A program made the translations under genes and the position numbers. Below are positions 17,043-27,087 of a stretch of DNA of 64,000 nt, piece by piece. The number at the start of each line of letters is the position of its first letter. The first letter of the stretch is position 1. The notes under the pieces were generated by a model. The model was not told the DNA's origin. It did no database searches and was given only the letters and a program-made list of their open reading frames with translations. This DNA is from Flavobacterium sp. (lineage in GTDB: Bacteria; Bacteroidota; Bacteroidia; Flavobacteriales; Flavobacteriaceae). The DNA lies in assembly GCF_027484945.1 (NCBI RefSeq), contig NZ_JAIXRZ010000051.1:16906-80905 (forward strand), written 5' to 3'.

Positions 17043-18671
17043 ATGGACTTAAACTTCAATAAAAACGAAGACCACAATAAACTTTTACTCGCAGATCTCA
17101 GGCAAAAATTTGCCAAAGTTAAACTTGGTGGCGGCGAAAAACGTATTGAAAAATTGCATGCCGAAGGCAAAATGACCGCTCGAGAACGAATTGATTATTT
17201 GTTGGACCAATCTTCATCATCTATTGAAATCGGTGCGTTTGCCGGTGAGGGAATGTATAGTGAACACGGCGGATGTCCTTCAGGTGGAGTTGTGGTTAAA
17301 ATCGGTTATATAGCAGGAAAACAATGTATTGTGGTAGCCAATGATGCTACTGTAAAAGCAGGAGCTTGGTTTCCAATTACGGGCAAGAAAAACTTGCGCG
17401 CACAAGAAATCGCTATTGAAAACCGACTACCTATAATTTATTTGGTAGATTCTGCAGGGGTATATTTACCAATGCAGGATGAAATTTTCCCTGACAAGGA
17501 ACATTTTGGACGTATTTTCCGCAATAACGCAATCATGAGCAGTATGGGAATTACCCAAATTGCTGCCGTTATGGGAAGTTGTGTTGCGGGTGGCGCTTAT
17601 TTACCCATCATGAGTGACGAAGCCCTTATTGTCGACAAAACAGGAAGTATTTTCTTAGCTGGAAGTTATTTAGTTAAAGCTGCTATTGGTGAAAATATTG
17701 ACAACGAAACCTTAGGAGGTGCAACAACCCACTGTGAAATCTCAGGAGTGACCGACTATAAAGCCAAAGACGATAAAGATGCATTAGACCGCATTCGAAG
17801 TGTAGTTGGCAAAATTGGAGACTATGAAAAAGCGGGGTTTAACCGAATTAAATCGGAAAAACCAGCATTAGAACCGAATGACATTTACGGTATATTGCCT
17901 AAATCGCGTTCTGATCAATACGACATGATGGAGATCATTAAACGTTTGGTTGATGAATCGAAAGTGGATGAATACAAAGCAGGATATGGCCAATCGATCA
18001 TTACTTGCTATGCGCGTATAGACGGATGGGCTGTTGGAATTGTAGCCAATCAACGTACAGTTTCTAAAACTAAAAAAGGAGAGTTGCAATTTGGTGGTGT
18101 CATTTATTCGGATAGTGCTGATAAAGCAACCCGATTTATTGCCAATTGTAACCAAAAGAAAATTCCTTTGGTTTTCCTTCAAGACGTTACCGGATTTATG
18201 GTAGGTTCCAAAAGTGAACATGGAGGAATTATTAAAGACGGTGCAAAAATGGTGAATGCGGTTTCCAATTCGGTAGTTCCGAAGTTTACCATTGTGGTTG
18301 GAAATTCCTACGGTGCAGGCAACTATGCCATGTGTGGAAAAGCCTATGACCCGCGATTAATTGCTGCTTGGCCTAGCGCTGAATTGGCTGTAATGGGTGG
18401 CGCACAAGCCGCTAAAGTATTGATGCAAATCGAAGCGGCATCGCTAAAATCTAAAGGCGAGGTTGTTGATGCGCAAAAAGAACAAGAATTGTTTGATAAA
18501 ATTAAAGCCCGATATGATGCCCAAGTTTCACCATATTATGCAGCAGCTCGTTTATGGACTGATGGCATTATTGATCCATTAGACACCCGAACCTGGATTT
18601 CTATGGGAATTGAAGCGTCTGACCATGCTCCTATTGAAAAGAAATTCAATTTGGGGGTGATTCAAGTTTAA
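17043..18671 (+). CDS. acyl-CoA carboxylase beta subunit (carboxyltransferase; propionyl-/methylcrotonyl-CoA type)
   Basis: 542 residues. K-L-H-A-E-G-K-M-T-A-R-E-R-I (about residues 38-51) opens the carboxyltransferase domain. The two crotonase-like halves carry the oxyanion-forming glycine pairs: G-G-A-Y-L-P-I-M-S in the N-half and Y-G-A-G-N-Y-A-M-C-G in the C-half. Length and motifs fit the biotin-dependent carboxylases of branched-chain or odd-chain acyl-CoA metabolism. G-Y-G-Q-S-I-I-T-C-Y-A-R marks the second domain. It stands alone: no biotin carboxylase or biotin carrier gene is in the window, so the partner subunit must be elsewhere. Methylcrotonyl-CoA is the likelier substrate on length and motif grounds, but this is not certain. 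Confidence 0.88.
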   Translation: MDLNFNKNEDHNKLLLADLRQKFAKVKLGGGEKRIEKLHAEGKMTARERIDYLLDQSSSSIEIGAFAGEGMYSEHGGCPSGGVVVKIGYIAGKQCIVVANDATVKAGAWFPITGKKNLRAQEIAIENRLPIIYLVDSAGVYLPMQDEIFPDKEHFGRIFRNNAIMSSMGITQIAAVMGSCVAGGAYLPIMSDEALIVDKTGSIFLAGSYLVKAAIGENIDNETLGGATTHCEISGVTDYKAKDDKDALDRIRSVVGKIGDYEKAGFNRIKSEKPALEPNDIYGILPKSRSDQYDMMEIIKRLVDESKVDEYKAGYGQSIITCYARIDGWAVGIVANQRTVSKTKKGELQFGGVIYSDSADKATRFIANCNQKKIPLVFLQDVTGFMVGSKSEHGGIIKDGAKMVNAVSNSVVPKFTIVVGNSYGAGNYAMCGKAYDPRLIAAWPSAELAVMGGAQAAKVLMQIEAASLKSKGEVVDAQKEQELFDKIKARYDAQVSPYYAAARLWTDGIIDPLDTRTWISMGIEASDHAPIEKKFNLGVIQV

Positions 18672-18801
18672 CTCTAAAATAAAAATAGAAGGTTGTGCGA
18701 ACATTCCATTTAAAATAAGACTGAACTCCTCCCCTTTTTTAGTTCTGTTTTTCTTATTATCAATTGTAAATTTCGTTTGCAAATCGCTAGTTTTTTCTAT
18801 T

Positions 18802-20466
18802 TTGAAGCACATAAAACCTGATTTATTTCAAAAATTCACTGCTCCTTTTTCTGAATATCCAATTCCGAAAGAATTTACGTTTCCTTTTTTTTACGAACCT
18901 CACGCGTTAAGTATTGAAGCAGCGCGTTTGCTCCAACAGTATTTGAAAGTTCAAAAGGATTTTGAACACAATTTTGGACTGCAAAAAGAACAGTCAGGAA
19001 TGGTGATTGGAAAAATGTTTGGCGTTTTGGTGGTGCAAAATGAGGTCGGTGAATTAGGCTTTTTGTGGGCTTTTTCAGGAAAACTAGCCGAACAAAACCA
19101 CTGGCCAAAATTTGTACCTACGGTTTATGATATGCTGCAGGATAATGGATTTTTTAAATCCGAAGAAATTATTTTAAACGAACTCAATTCTAAAATAGAA
19201 ATTCTCGAGAAATCTATTGATTACAATACCTTACGTGAAGTGTTAACTAAAACCATTCATGAAACTCAAGAAGCGGTTGAGTCCTTCAAGCAAACCATCA
19301 AAAACAATAAAAAAGTACGATCCATTTTTAGAGAAAACCATCCCAATTTAACTGATGAGCAAACCCTAAAGTTGATTCAAGAAAGTCAACTCGAAAGCAT
19401 ACGCCTACGGCAATTGCAATTGGATTGGAAAACAAAAATAGATTTGATTTCAACAGAACTAGCTCAATTTGAGCAGCAAATCAATGCATTAAAAGACGAA
19501 CGTCGCAACCGTTCCGCTGCCTTACAACAACAATTGTTTTCTGAATATGCCTTTTTAAATCAATACGGTGAAACCAAAAGTTTGCAAACTATTTTTAATG
19601 GAAATCCTCCCGCAGGTGCAGGTGAATGTGCAGCACCAAAATTGCTCCATTATGCATTTCAAAACAAATTAAAACCATTGGCAATGGCTGAATTTTGGTG
19701 GGGACAATCGCCAAAGTCAGAAGTCCGAAAACACGGTCAGTTTTACCCCGCATGTACCGGAAAGTGCGAACCTATTCTTAGACACATGTTGGATGGAATA
19801 CCATTAGAAAAGAATCCGTTTCTTATAAATTTAGGAGCCAATAAACCAATGGAAATCCTGTATGAAGACCATTGGATTATAGCCGTTAGTAAACCAACCG
19901 ATCTTCTTTCCACTCCTGGGAAAGCAATTGCTGATTCGGTCTACACGCGAATAAAATCAATGCGACCCAACATCAGCGGACCAATAATTGTGCATCGATT
20001 AGATATGGCAACTTCAGGCATATTGCTGTGCGCAAAAGATGTAGACACCTATAAAATCCTGCAATACCAATTTATTAAAAGAAAAATTCAAAAGAAATAC
20101 ATAGCGCTACTAGAGGGTGTCATTATCCAAAATCAAGGCACAATTAATCTACCTCTTGTTCTAGACATTGATAATCGTCCCTTTCAAAAGGTTTGTTTTG
20201 ATCTGGGAAAACTAGCAGTTACAGAATGGAGAAAAATAAGCGAACGTAAAGGGCAAACTTTAGTTGAATTTAAGCCCATTACCGGTCGCACTCATCAACT
20301 TCGAGTTCATGCAGCACATCATTTAGGACTAAATTGCCCCATTGTTGGTGATGACTTATACGGTACGCAATCTGACCGACTCTATTTGCACGCACAATCA
20401 CTCACCTTTTGGCATCCGCATGAGAAAAAAGAAATTACCCTAAACTTACCTGCACCGTTTGCCTAA
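18802..20466 (+). CDS. RluA-family pseudouridine synthase with a long N-terminal extension
   Basis: 554 residues, starting at TTG because no ATG is available before the conserved region. The C-terminal ~220 residues are the catalytic domain: H-R-L-D-M-A-T-S-G (catalytic Asp, about residue 402) and G-R-T-H-Q-L-R-V-H. The first ~330 residues hold a coiled-coil stretch (about 125-245) and a conserved block G-A-G-E-C-A-A-P-K-L-L through C-T-G-K-C (about 272-322), whose cysteines could bind metal. The form is found in other bacteria; its RNA target (23S rRNA or tRNA) is not fixed by sequence. It has no close partner gene. Confidence 0.88.
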   Translation: MKHIKPDLFQKFTAPFSEYPIPKEFTFPFFYEPHALSIEAARLLQQYLKVQKDFEHNFGLQKEQSGMVIGKMFGVLVVQNEVGELGFLWAFSGKLAEQNHWPKFVPTVYDMLQDNGFFKSEEIILNELNSKIEILEKSIDYNTLREVLTKTIHETQEAVESFKQTIKNNKKVRSIFRENHPNLTDEQTLKLIQESQLESIRLRQLQLDWKTKIDLISTELAQFEQQINALKDERRNRSAALQQQLFSEYAFLNQYGETKSLQTIFNGNPPAGAGECAAPKLLHYAFQNKLKPLAMAEFWWGQSPKSEVRKHGQFYPACTGKCEPILRHMLDGIPLEKNPFLINLGANKPMEILYEDHWIIAVSKPTDLLSTPGKAIADSVYTRIKSMRPNISGPIIVHRLDMATSGILLCAKDVDTYKILQYQFIKRKIQKKYIALLEGVIIQNQGTINLPLVLDIDNRPFQKVCFDLGKLAVTEWRKISERKGQTLVEFKPITGRTHQLRVHAAHHLGLNCPIVGDDLYGTQSDRLYLHAQSLTFWHPHEKKEITLNLPAPFA

Positions 20467-20499
20467 TTTTAGTATGTTTGACAAAACAACTCCAACAGC

Positions 20500-22119
20500 A
20501 TGAAGAAAATTCTCTTGGTTTCATTCATAGCGCTTTGTTTTTCTACATTGGCGCAAAATAAACCTTCACGCAAAGATTCCTTAATGGGCGGATTTAGTAA
20601 AGAACGAACCTGTTTTGATGTGAAGCATTATGCGCTTGATATTTCGATTGACCCTGATAAAAAACAGATTATTGGTAGCAATACCATTCTTTTTGAAATC
20701 GTGCAAAATACCCAACGTATTCAATTGGACTTATTTGTCAATATGGTGGTTGATTCCATTTTATGGAACCACCAAAAACTAAACTATCGTAGAGAATTTA
20801 ATGCTGTTTTTATTGATTTTCCAAAAAAACTGGGCGCAAAAACGAAACATCAATTGAAGTTTTATTACCAAGGCAGCCCGCTAATTGCCAAAAGAGCGCC
20901 CTGGGATGGTGGTTTTGTATTTACAAAAGACAAGAATAACAGACCATGGATTGCAGTCGCCGTGCAAGGTACTGGTGCAAGTTTATGGTATCCTGTTAAG
21001 GACGGGCAAAGTGATGAGCCCGATTCGGGAGCGACGATTCGAGTAGCTGTACCCAATGGATTAATGAATATTTCTAATGGAAAATTTATGGGCTCTACTC
21101 CGCTATCCAACGGCTATACCCGCTGGGATTGGGAGGTTGTAAATCCGATTAATAATTATGACATCACAGTAAATATTGGTTATTATGTCCCTATTATTGA
21201 TCGTCTAGGTGACTTGGATCTTACCTATTATGTATTGGATTACAATCAGTCGCGTGCTGTGAAACACTTTGAAGAAGTAAAACCCATGCTCAATTGTTTC
21301 CAATATAAATTTGGACCCTACCCCTTCCAAGCAGATGGTTATAAATTGGTTGAAACTCCATATTTAGGCATGGAGCACCAAAGTGCAATTGCCTATGGAA
21401 ATCGGTTTTTAAAAGGGTACTTAGGATCTGATCTTTCGGGAACCGGAGTAGGATTATTATTTGATTTTATTACCATACACGAAAGTGGCCACGAATGGTT
21501 TGGCAATAGCATCACTTCACGCGATATTGCCGATATGTGGATTCATGAAGGATTTACGCAGTATAGCGAATTGGTTTTTATTGAATGTCAGTTTGGTTAT
21601 GAAAAAGCAATGCAATATGGCAAGGGCTTGCAAGGAAATGTCCTAAATGATCGTCCAATTATTGGACCAAAAGGCGTAAATACTGAAGGCTCGGGTGATA
21701 TGTACCCCAAAGGAGCATTACTCTTAAACACAATGCGCCATGCATTAAATGATGACTCCAAATGGTGGGCAATACTCTTAAACTATTGCAATACGTTTAA
21801 ACACAAGATTATTGATACAGCAACGGTTTTGGATTTTTTTAATCAGCAAACCGGCATTGATTGGACCCGTGTTTTTGAGCAATATTTACAGAAAACCAAA
21901 ATCCCCGAACTACAAATTCGTGTATCGGAGCAGCAATTGGAAGTGCGATGGAAGTGTGAAACATCGGATTTTACAATGCCTGTCATCCTAGATGTAAAAG
22001 GAAAAAAAATAACGATAGTACCCAAAAATTCGTGGACGAAAACAGCTATTCCATCAGAAAACGCAAAAGAGGCTATTGTTGATTCAAGTCGGTTTTATAT
22101 AACTGTTGCCTATTTTTAA
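20500..22119 (+). CDS. M1 family zinc aminopeptidase, secreted
   Basis: 539 residues with a signal peptide (about residues 1-18, ending L-A-Q-N). The zinc-binding motif H-E-S-G-H (about residue 326) and the third ligand in H-E-G-F-T-Q-Y-S-E (about 348) are present, and L-G-M-E-H-Q-S-A takes the place of the exopeptidase motif G-x-M-E-N. It lacks the C-terminal ERAP-like HEAT domain, ending soon after the catalytic domain. It probably trims N-terminal residues from peptides in the periplasm. A second, longer M1 peptidase is encoded at 44.6-46.7 kb. Confidence 0.92.
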   Translation: MKKILLVSFIALCFSTLAQNKPSRKDSLMGGFSKERTCFDVKHYALDISIDPDKKQIIGSNTILFEIVQNTQRIQLDLFVNMVVDSILWNHQKLNYRREFNAVFIDFPKKLGAKTKHQLKFYYQGSPLIAKRAPWDGGFVFTKDKNNRPWIAVAVQGTGASLWYPVKDGQSDEPDSGATIRVAVPNGLMNISNGKFMGSTPLSNGYTRWDWEVVNPINNYDITVNIGYYVPIIDRLGDLDLTYYVLDYNQSRAVKHFEEVKPMLNCFQYKFGPYPFQADGYKLVETPYLGMEHQSAIAYGNRFLKGYLGSDLSGTGVGLLFDFITIHESGHEWFGNSITSRDIADMWIHEGFTQYSELVFIECQFGYEKAMQYGKGLQGNVLNDRPIIGPKGVNTEGSGDMYPKGALLLNTMRHALNDDSKWWAILLNYCNTFKHKIIDTATVLDFFNQQTGIDWTRVFEQYLQKTKIPELQIRVSEQQLEVRWKCETSDFTMPVILDVKGKKITIVPKNSWTKTAIPSENAKEAIVDSSRFYITVAYF

Positions 22120-22147
22120 GTTAGCAACTGTATACGACACGAAGGAA

Positions 22148-23197
22148 TTAATGGATTAAATCAGCAGTAGCTTTGCGTATAATTTTACCATTGGCAGTTT
22201 CTTTAAAATGCGCAACAAAGTAGATCGATTTTGGACGTTCGTACTTATCTAAATGGTCAAAAATTCGATTGTCAATTGGATATTCTTCGCCTTCTACAAC
22301 CAATACTACTTTTTCGCCAAGCGAAGCATCTTCCATTGAAGCAATAAAAAAGCGTTGCGCAATTTTACCTTCTAATTTTTGCTCTACTAATTCGGGCATT
22401 ATTTTTACACCACCGCTATTAATGACATTATCAATTCGGCCAAGGAATCGGAATTGATTTTCATTAATTAATTCAACAATATCATTGGTAACAACCGTTT
22501 CTTCAGCGATAATATGTGGAGCATGAATAACCAAACAATTACGTTCATCATAAGTTAATGTAACATGAGGCAAAACCGTAAATTCTTTTGCGCCTATTCG
22601 TTTGGCTGCTATATGGGTAATCGTTTCAGTCATACCATAGGTTTCATAGGCCTCAATTGGCAATTGCATTAATTGCTGTTCTAATGTTGCATTGATACGT
22701 GCGCCACCAATGATAAGTTTTTTTACCAAAGGTAATTTTTGCAACGAATTTTGGGCTTGTAAAGGAACCATCGCTACAAAATCATAGGTTTCCTCCAATT
22801 GATCCATCGGGTGTGACGTTGGGGCAACATAATCTAAATCCAAACCAAGTACGATAGAACGAATCAACATCATTTTACCGGCAACATAGTGTACCGGAAG
22901 ACAAAGTAATGCGCGATCACCAGGCTTTAGATCAAAAAAAGTACCCGTTGCCAATGCCGAATTAACCATGGCTTGTTTCGCTACCGAAATTAGTTTGGGA
23001 ACTCCAGTCGAACCTGACGTTTGCATTTCAATGTAGGGTTTCTCATCAAACCAATCCAATAAAAAATCACCTACCGGTTTTTCAAATTCTTCGCCTTCTT
23101 TAATAAAACTGTACGCAACCCGACAAAGATCATCCTTATCCAGATGGAATCCATTCAATTTAAATTGATTGTGAACATTTTGGTAAGTTGGATTCAT
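22148..23197 (-). CDS. menE: o-succinylbenzoate-CoA ligase-like AMP-binding enzyme
   Basis: 349 residues, shorter than typical acyl-CoA synthetases, as in Bacteroidota MenE. The adenylation P-loop is M-Q-T-S-G-S-T-G-V-P-K (about residues 59-69); Y-E-T-Y-G-M-T-E-T (about 193) and L-G-R-I-D-N-V-I-N-S-G-G-V-K (about 254) complete the ANL-family core, and the C-terminal lysine lies in N-G-K-I-I-R-K. MenE activates o-succinylbenzoate in menaquinone synthesis, the usual quinone of this group. No other men genes are in the window, so substrate specificity is inferred. It begins 7 nt after the CPBP protease gene. Confidence 0.82.
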   Translation of the reverse strand: MNPTYQNVHNQFKLNGFHLDKDDLCRVAYSFIKEGEEFEKPVGDFLLDWFDEKPYIEMQTSGSTGVPKLISVAKQAMVNSALATGTFFDLKPGDRALLCLPVHYVAGKMMLIRSIVLGLDLDYVAPTSHPMDQLEETYDFVAMVPLQAQNSLQKLPLVKKLIIGGARINATLEQQLMQLPIEAYETYGMTETITHIAAKRIGAKEFTVLPHVTLTYDERNCLVIHAPHIIAEETVVTNDIVELINENQFRFLGRIDNVINSGGVKIMPELVEQKLEGKIAQRFFIASMEDASLGEKVVLVVEGEEYPIDNRIFDHLDKYERPKSIYFVAHFKETANGKIIRKATADLIH

Positions 23198-23204
23198 AGT
23201 TAAG

Positions 23205-24146
23205 TTATTTTTTAATTTGGGGAATATCTGGAACTGAAATAGGCCCTGTTAAACGTAATTTCCAATCGGACCATCGGTAAATTTTAGCAAACAATAGTAC
23301 CAACAAAGGATAAAATATAAATAACGGCAAAAACAGCTCCATACTCAATGATGGCTTAGCTGTATCGCGAAAAAGCGCATAAGTTTGTAATGCCGAACTA
23401 TCGGTTGTAACCAACAATGCTGTCATTAAGTTATTCGCCGCATGAAATCCTAACGCTAATTCCATTCCATTATCCATCAGTGTGATAATTCCCAAAAACA
23501 AACCGGTTCCAATGTAATATAACAACACAATATAGCCCATTTCTTGCACCTCTGGATTGGCAATATGAAGCACTCCAAACAAAAAAGAAGTCCAAAACAA
23601 AGGAAACCATCGATGGGGATGCAACTGAGCAAACCCCTGCATTAAATACCCACGAAACAAGTACTCTTCTAAAGAAGTTTGTATAGGAATCATAACAATT
23701 GCGATTAAAACCAATACCGCAAATCGACTGGGTTGAAAATTCCACGTTAATGTAGAAGCTGCATCATAAAATGAAATGAGAGTAATACTTACGGTGACGA
23801 TACTCCATATTCCAAAGGCTACAAAAAAGCGTTTCCAATCAAATTGAAGTCGTGCTGTGGTAATTTCAATTAATTTTTGTTTATGCAAAAACCGGATAAC
23901 CCCCAAAAAGGCTACAAAGGCAAAGACAAAGGTTAGCAACATTAAAAACAAAGACCAATTCAAATCCAACAGTCCCACCATTTCCTGCATCGAATTAGGA
24001 AAAGGTTTGTCTTGTTGTAATGCAGCACCGAGAACTGCCAACGAAAACGGAATTTGCCCAATAAATGAGGCTGAAATGACAATAAATGAACCTAAAACAT
24101 ACCAACCAAAACGGGTGGATTTTGTAACACCAAAGAGTTGCTGCAT
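23205..24146 (-). CDS. CPBP (CAAX/Abi-type) intramembrane glutamic protease
   Basis: 313 residues with about eight hydrophobic segments. The three conserved blocks are present: E-E-Y-L-F-R-G (the EExxxR motif, about residue 159), F-G-V-L-H (FxxxH, about 192) and G-F-H-A-A-N-N (HxxxN, about 240). These residues line the active site of intramembrane Glu proteases of the Rce1/CPBP family. The bacterial roles vary; no substrate is suggested by the neighbours. It is the first gene of a two-gene unit with menE, a pairing that may be fortuitous. Confidence 0.9.
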   Translation of the reverse strand: MQQLFGVTKSTRFGWYVLGSFIVISASFIGQIPFSLAVLGAALQQDKPFPNSMQEMVGLLDLNWSLFLMLLTFVFAFVAFLGVIRFLHKQKLIEITTARLQFDWKRFFVAFGIWSIVTVSITLISFYDAASTLTWNFQPSRFAVLVLIAIVMIPIQTSLEEYLFRGYLMQGFAQLHPHRWFPLFWTSFLFGVLHIANPEVQEMGYIVLLYYIGTGLFLGIITLMDNGMELALGFHAANNLMTALLVTTDSSALQTYALFRDTAKPSLSMELFLPLFIFYPLLVLLFAKIYRWSDWKLRLTGPISVPDIPQIKK

Positions 24147-24198
24147 AACCTATAATTATTGAAGCAATTTACTTAATTTCGCTCAATAAATAAACAAC

Positions 24199-24540
24199 AT
24201 GATTACAATTTATCACAATCCCCGTTGTGGAAAATCGAGAACCTGTGTTATGCATTTCGACACGTTGAACGTTCCCTATACAGTGGTGCGGTATTTGGAG
24301 CATCCGCTCACCGAAGCCGAACTTAAAAAGTTGTTGAACTTATTAGCCATTCGACCGATTGATTTAGTTCGAACCAAAGAGAAAATCTGGATCGAACAGT
24401 TTCAAAACAAAATTATGTCGGACGACGCAATTATTCAGGCAATGGTACTTTACCCTATTCTTATCGAACGACCAATTGTGATTAACAATGATAAAGCCGT
24501 AATCGCTCGACCATTAGAACGCATTCAAGAAATCCTTTAA
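24199..24540 (+). CDS. arsC: ArsC/Spx-type thioredoxin-fold protein, arsenate reductase-like
   Basis: 113 residues, glutaredoxin-like. The N-terminal H-N-P-R-C-G-K-S-R holds the catalytic C10, and Y-P-I-L-I-E-R-P-I-V (about residue 88) is the conserved ArsC helix with the arginine triad. Grx-dependent ArsC enzymes reduce arsenate to arsenite. No arsB, acr3 or arsR lies nearby, so the gene may be a housekeeping member of the family; flavobacteria often carry such isolated copies. It is divergent from the CPBP gene. Confidence 0.82.
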   Translation: MITIYHNPRCGKSRTCVMHFDTLNVPYTVVRYLEHPLTEAELKKLLNLLAIRPIDLVRTKEKIWIEQFQNKIMSDDAIIQAMVLYPILIERPIVINNDKAVIARPLERIQEIL

Positions 24541-24582
24541 TTTTATTAACAAAACTTTATGAAACTACGTTAACCCTTAGCG

Positions 24583-24590
24583 TAATTTTG
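24583..24590 (+). promoter_or_regulatory. -7 element of the TonB receptor gene
   Basis: Exact TAATTTTG, 29 nt before the ATG at 24620. A TTTA (24556-24559) lies 23 nt upstream as a weak partner. Confidence 0.4.
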
Positions 24591-24619
24591 CAATTCAACA
24601 GGAAAGACATAATTGATAC

Positions 24620-27067
24620 ATGAAAATTTTAAAAATTGTATTCGCGATTACCTTACTATTCAAAGGTTTATCGGGTTATACACAAAACCCCAATCTACGC
24701 ACCAACGGTGGAAATCGCTTAAAAGTCACAGGCAGGGTAATTGCAAAATCCAACAATCAACCTTTAGAATATACTGAAATTCGCTTCATCAACGAATCGA
24801 ATAAGACGGTTAACGGGGGTTTAACTGATGCTAAAGGAAATTTTTCAATAGACGTCCCGGAGGGAACCTACACTATTAATGTAGAGTTCCTTTCATTTAA
24901 ACCTCTTGTCATTACCTCTAAAGTTATTAAAACGAATACCGATTTAGGTGAAATTAGCTTAGAAGATGAAGCGACTCAATTGAAAGAAGTTGTAATTCGC
25001 TCAGAAAAAACAACCGTTGAGATTAAATTAGACAAAAAAGTCTACAACGTCGGACAAGATTTAATGGTTAAAGGTGGAACGGTGAGCGATGTTTTAGACA
25101 ATATCCCTTCTGTAGCTGTTGATACAGATGGTACAATTAGCTTGAGGGGAAATGAAAATGTAAAAATTTTAATTGACGGTCGTCCGACAAATGCAATTAG
25201 CATTAATGATGCCCTTCGGATGATACCCGCTGATGCCATCGATAAAGTTGAAGTAGTTACCAACCCTTCTGCACGGTATGATGCCGAAGGTGGTGGTGGT
25301 ATTTTGAACATCCTTCTTAAAAAAGGTAAAACCAATGGCATTAATGGTACCCTTATTGCCACAACAGGCGCACCCGATAATCACGGCTTAACGGGTACGT
25401 TAAACTACAAAACCAATCAGTTTAATATGTTTACCAATCAAGGATACAACGATCGAAATAATCCTGGAACGGTCAATGTAGATAACACGTATAATGCTAC
25501 TGGAAATAAACTTATTGACGCTAGGGAAACCGACCGATTTAGCAAAGGGTATAATGGGAATTTTGGTTTTGATTGGTTTTTAGACAAAAGCACTACATGG
25601 ACCAATTCGATAAATTACCGACGTAATACAGGGAGAAATATTGACGATGTTGATTTTACGTATTTTGACAATTCCTCAAATTTTCTGGGAGCTGATTACC
25701 GAAATAATAATGAAGATTCAAAAAGCGAGAATATCGAATACAACTCAAATTTTGTAAAAAAATTTAAACGGGATGGTCACAAATTAACGGCCGATTTTTC
25801 GGTTTCCAAAAACAATGATGACAACTTTGCAGCTATTGACTATTTTCGCTACAGTACCAACACCAATGGTTTGGATAACTCGAGTATTATACAGCGACAA
25901 AATCGTTTACTCCTTCAGACGGACTATGTTTTACCCTTTGGAAAAGAAAGTCAGTTTGAAGCTGGATATCGAGGAAATTTCACCGATTTGAATAGCGACT
26001 ATGCGGTATTTAATAACGGAATTTTAAATACATCATTTACAAACAATATCGATTATATTGAAAACGTAAATGCGTTGTACCTGCAATTGGGGAGTAAAAT
26101 AAATCATTTTTCGTTTTTAGCGGGTCTTCGTTATGAAGCATCGGATATCGAAATCAACCAATTCACGCAAAACATTTTTAAAAATAAAAAATACGGTAAT
26201 TTCTTCCCTTCTGCTACCATTGGCTATGAAATGAATTCAAATTCTTCGATTTCAATCAACTATAGCAAACGAATCAATAGACCACGTGGAAGAGAAATTA
26301 ATCCTTTTTCCAGTTATTCTAGTAACATTAATATTTTTCAGGGGAATCCTGATTTAGATCCTTCGTTGACGGATGCAATTGATATCGGTTATTTAAAAAA
26401 ATGGGACAAATTAACCTTCAGTACTTCGGCTTATTTTAACAAGACTTCCAATACGGTACAAATGATTCGAAAACCAAATGGCGATGTAGTCGATGGTGTT
26501 CCTGTTATTATTACCACTCCAACAAATATTGCGGATGAATTTCGTAGTGGTTTTGAATTTACATTCAATTATACACCATACAAATGGTGGAAAATCAACA
26601 CTAACTTCAATTTCTTTCGCCAACAAACCAAAGGACAGTATTCGTATACGCTAGGTGCGCAAGACTTTGTAATTAACTTTGATCGAGCAACCAATACCTG
26701 GTCTTCACGTATTACCTCAAAAATCACTTTACCCGGCAAAATTGATTGGCAAACAAACGCCAATTACAATGGCGAACAAACCACAGCTCAAGGGAAAGTT
26801 TTAGGAATTTTTGGAATGAACCTAGCTTTCAGCAAAGATATTTTAAAAGACAAAGGAACCTTGGCTCTCAATGTAAATGATGTTTTTAATTCGCGTAAAC
26901 GCAGAATGTATACCTATACTGAAACGGTCGATTCATATGCTGTTATGCAATGGAGGGTTCGACAAATAACGGCATCCTTTACCTACCGATTCAACAAATC
27001 GAAAAACGATAAAGATGAAAAACGATCTAAACGTAATGGTGAAGAATCTGAAGGTGGCGATTTCTAA
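24620..27067 (+). CDS. TonB-dependent outer-membrane receptor with carboxypeptidase-regulatory-like domain
   Basis: 815 residues. Signal peptide (about 1-20), then a carboxypeptidase regulatory-like beta-sandwich (about 32-115: L-K-V-T-G-R-V-I to A-T-Q-L-K-E-V-V), a plug domain (V-S-D-V-L-D-N-I-P-S-V through L-R-G-N-E-N-V-K-I-L-I-D-G-R-P-T-N, and N-P-S-A-R-Y-D-A-E-G-G-G-G-I-L-N-I), then a long beta-barrel of the OMP_b-brl_3 type to a basic C-terminal tail. Such receptors import unknown ligands with TonB energy. No SusD partner or TonB gene follows, so the ligand is unknown. A strong terminator lies 25 nt downstream. Confidence 0.9.
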   Translation: MKILKIVFAITLLFKGLSGYTQNPNLRTNGGNRLKVTGRVIAKSNNQPLEYTEIRFINESNKTVNGGLTDAKGNFSIDVPEGTYTINVEFLSFKPLVITSKVIKTNTDLGEISLEDEATQLKEVVIRSEKTTVEIKLDKKVYNVGQDLMVKGGTVSDVLDNIPSVAVDTDGTISLRGNENVKILIDGRPTNAISINDALRMIPADAIDKVEVVTNPSARYDAEGGGGILNILLKKGKTNGINGTLIATTGAPDNHGLTGTLNYKTNQFNMFTNQGYNDRNNPGTVNVDNTYNATGNKLIDARETDRFSKGYNGNFGFDWFLDKSTTWTNSINYRRNTGRNIDDVDFTYFDNSSNFLGADYRNNNEDSKSENIEYNSNFVKKFKRDGHKLTADFSVSKNNDDNFAAIDYFRYSTNTNGLDNSSIIQRQNRLLLQTDYVLPFGKESQFEAGYRGNFTDLNSDYAVFNNGILNTSFTNNIDYIENVNALYLQLGSKINHFSFLAGLRYEASDIEINQFTQNIFKNKKYGNFFPSATIGYEMNSNSSISINYSKRINRPRGREINPFSSYSSNINIFQGNPDLDPSLTDAIDIGYLKKWDKLTFSTSAYFNKTSNTVQMIRKPNGDVVDGVPVIITTPTNIADEFRSGFEFTFNYTPYKWWKINTNFNFFRQQTKGQYSYTLGAQDFVINFDRATNTWSSRITSKITLPGKIDWQTNANYNGEQTTAQGKVLGIFGMNLAFSKDILKDKGTLALNVNDVFNSRKRRMYTYTETVDSYAVMQWRVRQITASFTYRFNKSKNDKDEKRSKRNGEESEGGDF

Positions 27068-27087
27068 ACTACAAATCAGTATTGCAT

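Noticed and set aside
17868-18221. 117-codon open frame on the minus strand inside the acyl-CoA carboxylase gene.
   Set aside because: Shadow of a well conserved carboxyltransferase; no promoter or family match.
24199-24540. Arsenic resistance operon.
   Set aside because: Only an ArsC-like gene is present; no efflux pump or ArsR regulator nearby.
25042-25362. 106-codon minus-strand frame inside the TonB receptor gene.
   Set aside because: Shadow frame opposite the conserved plug domain.
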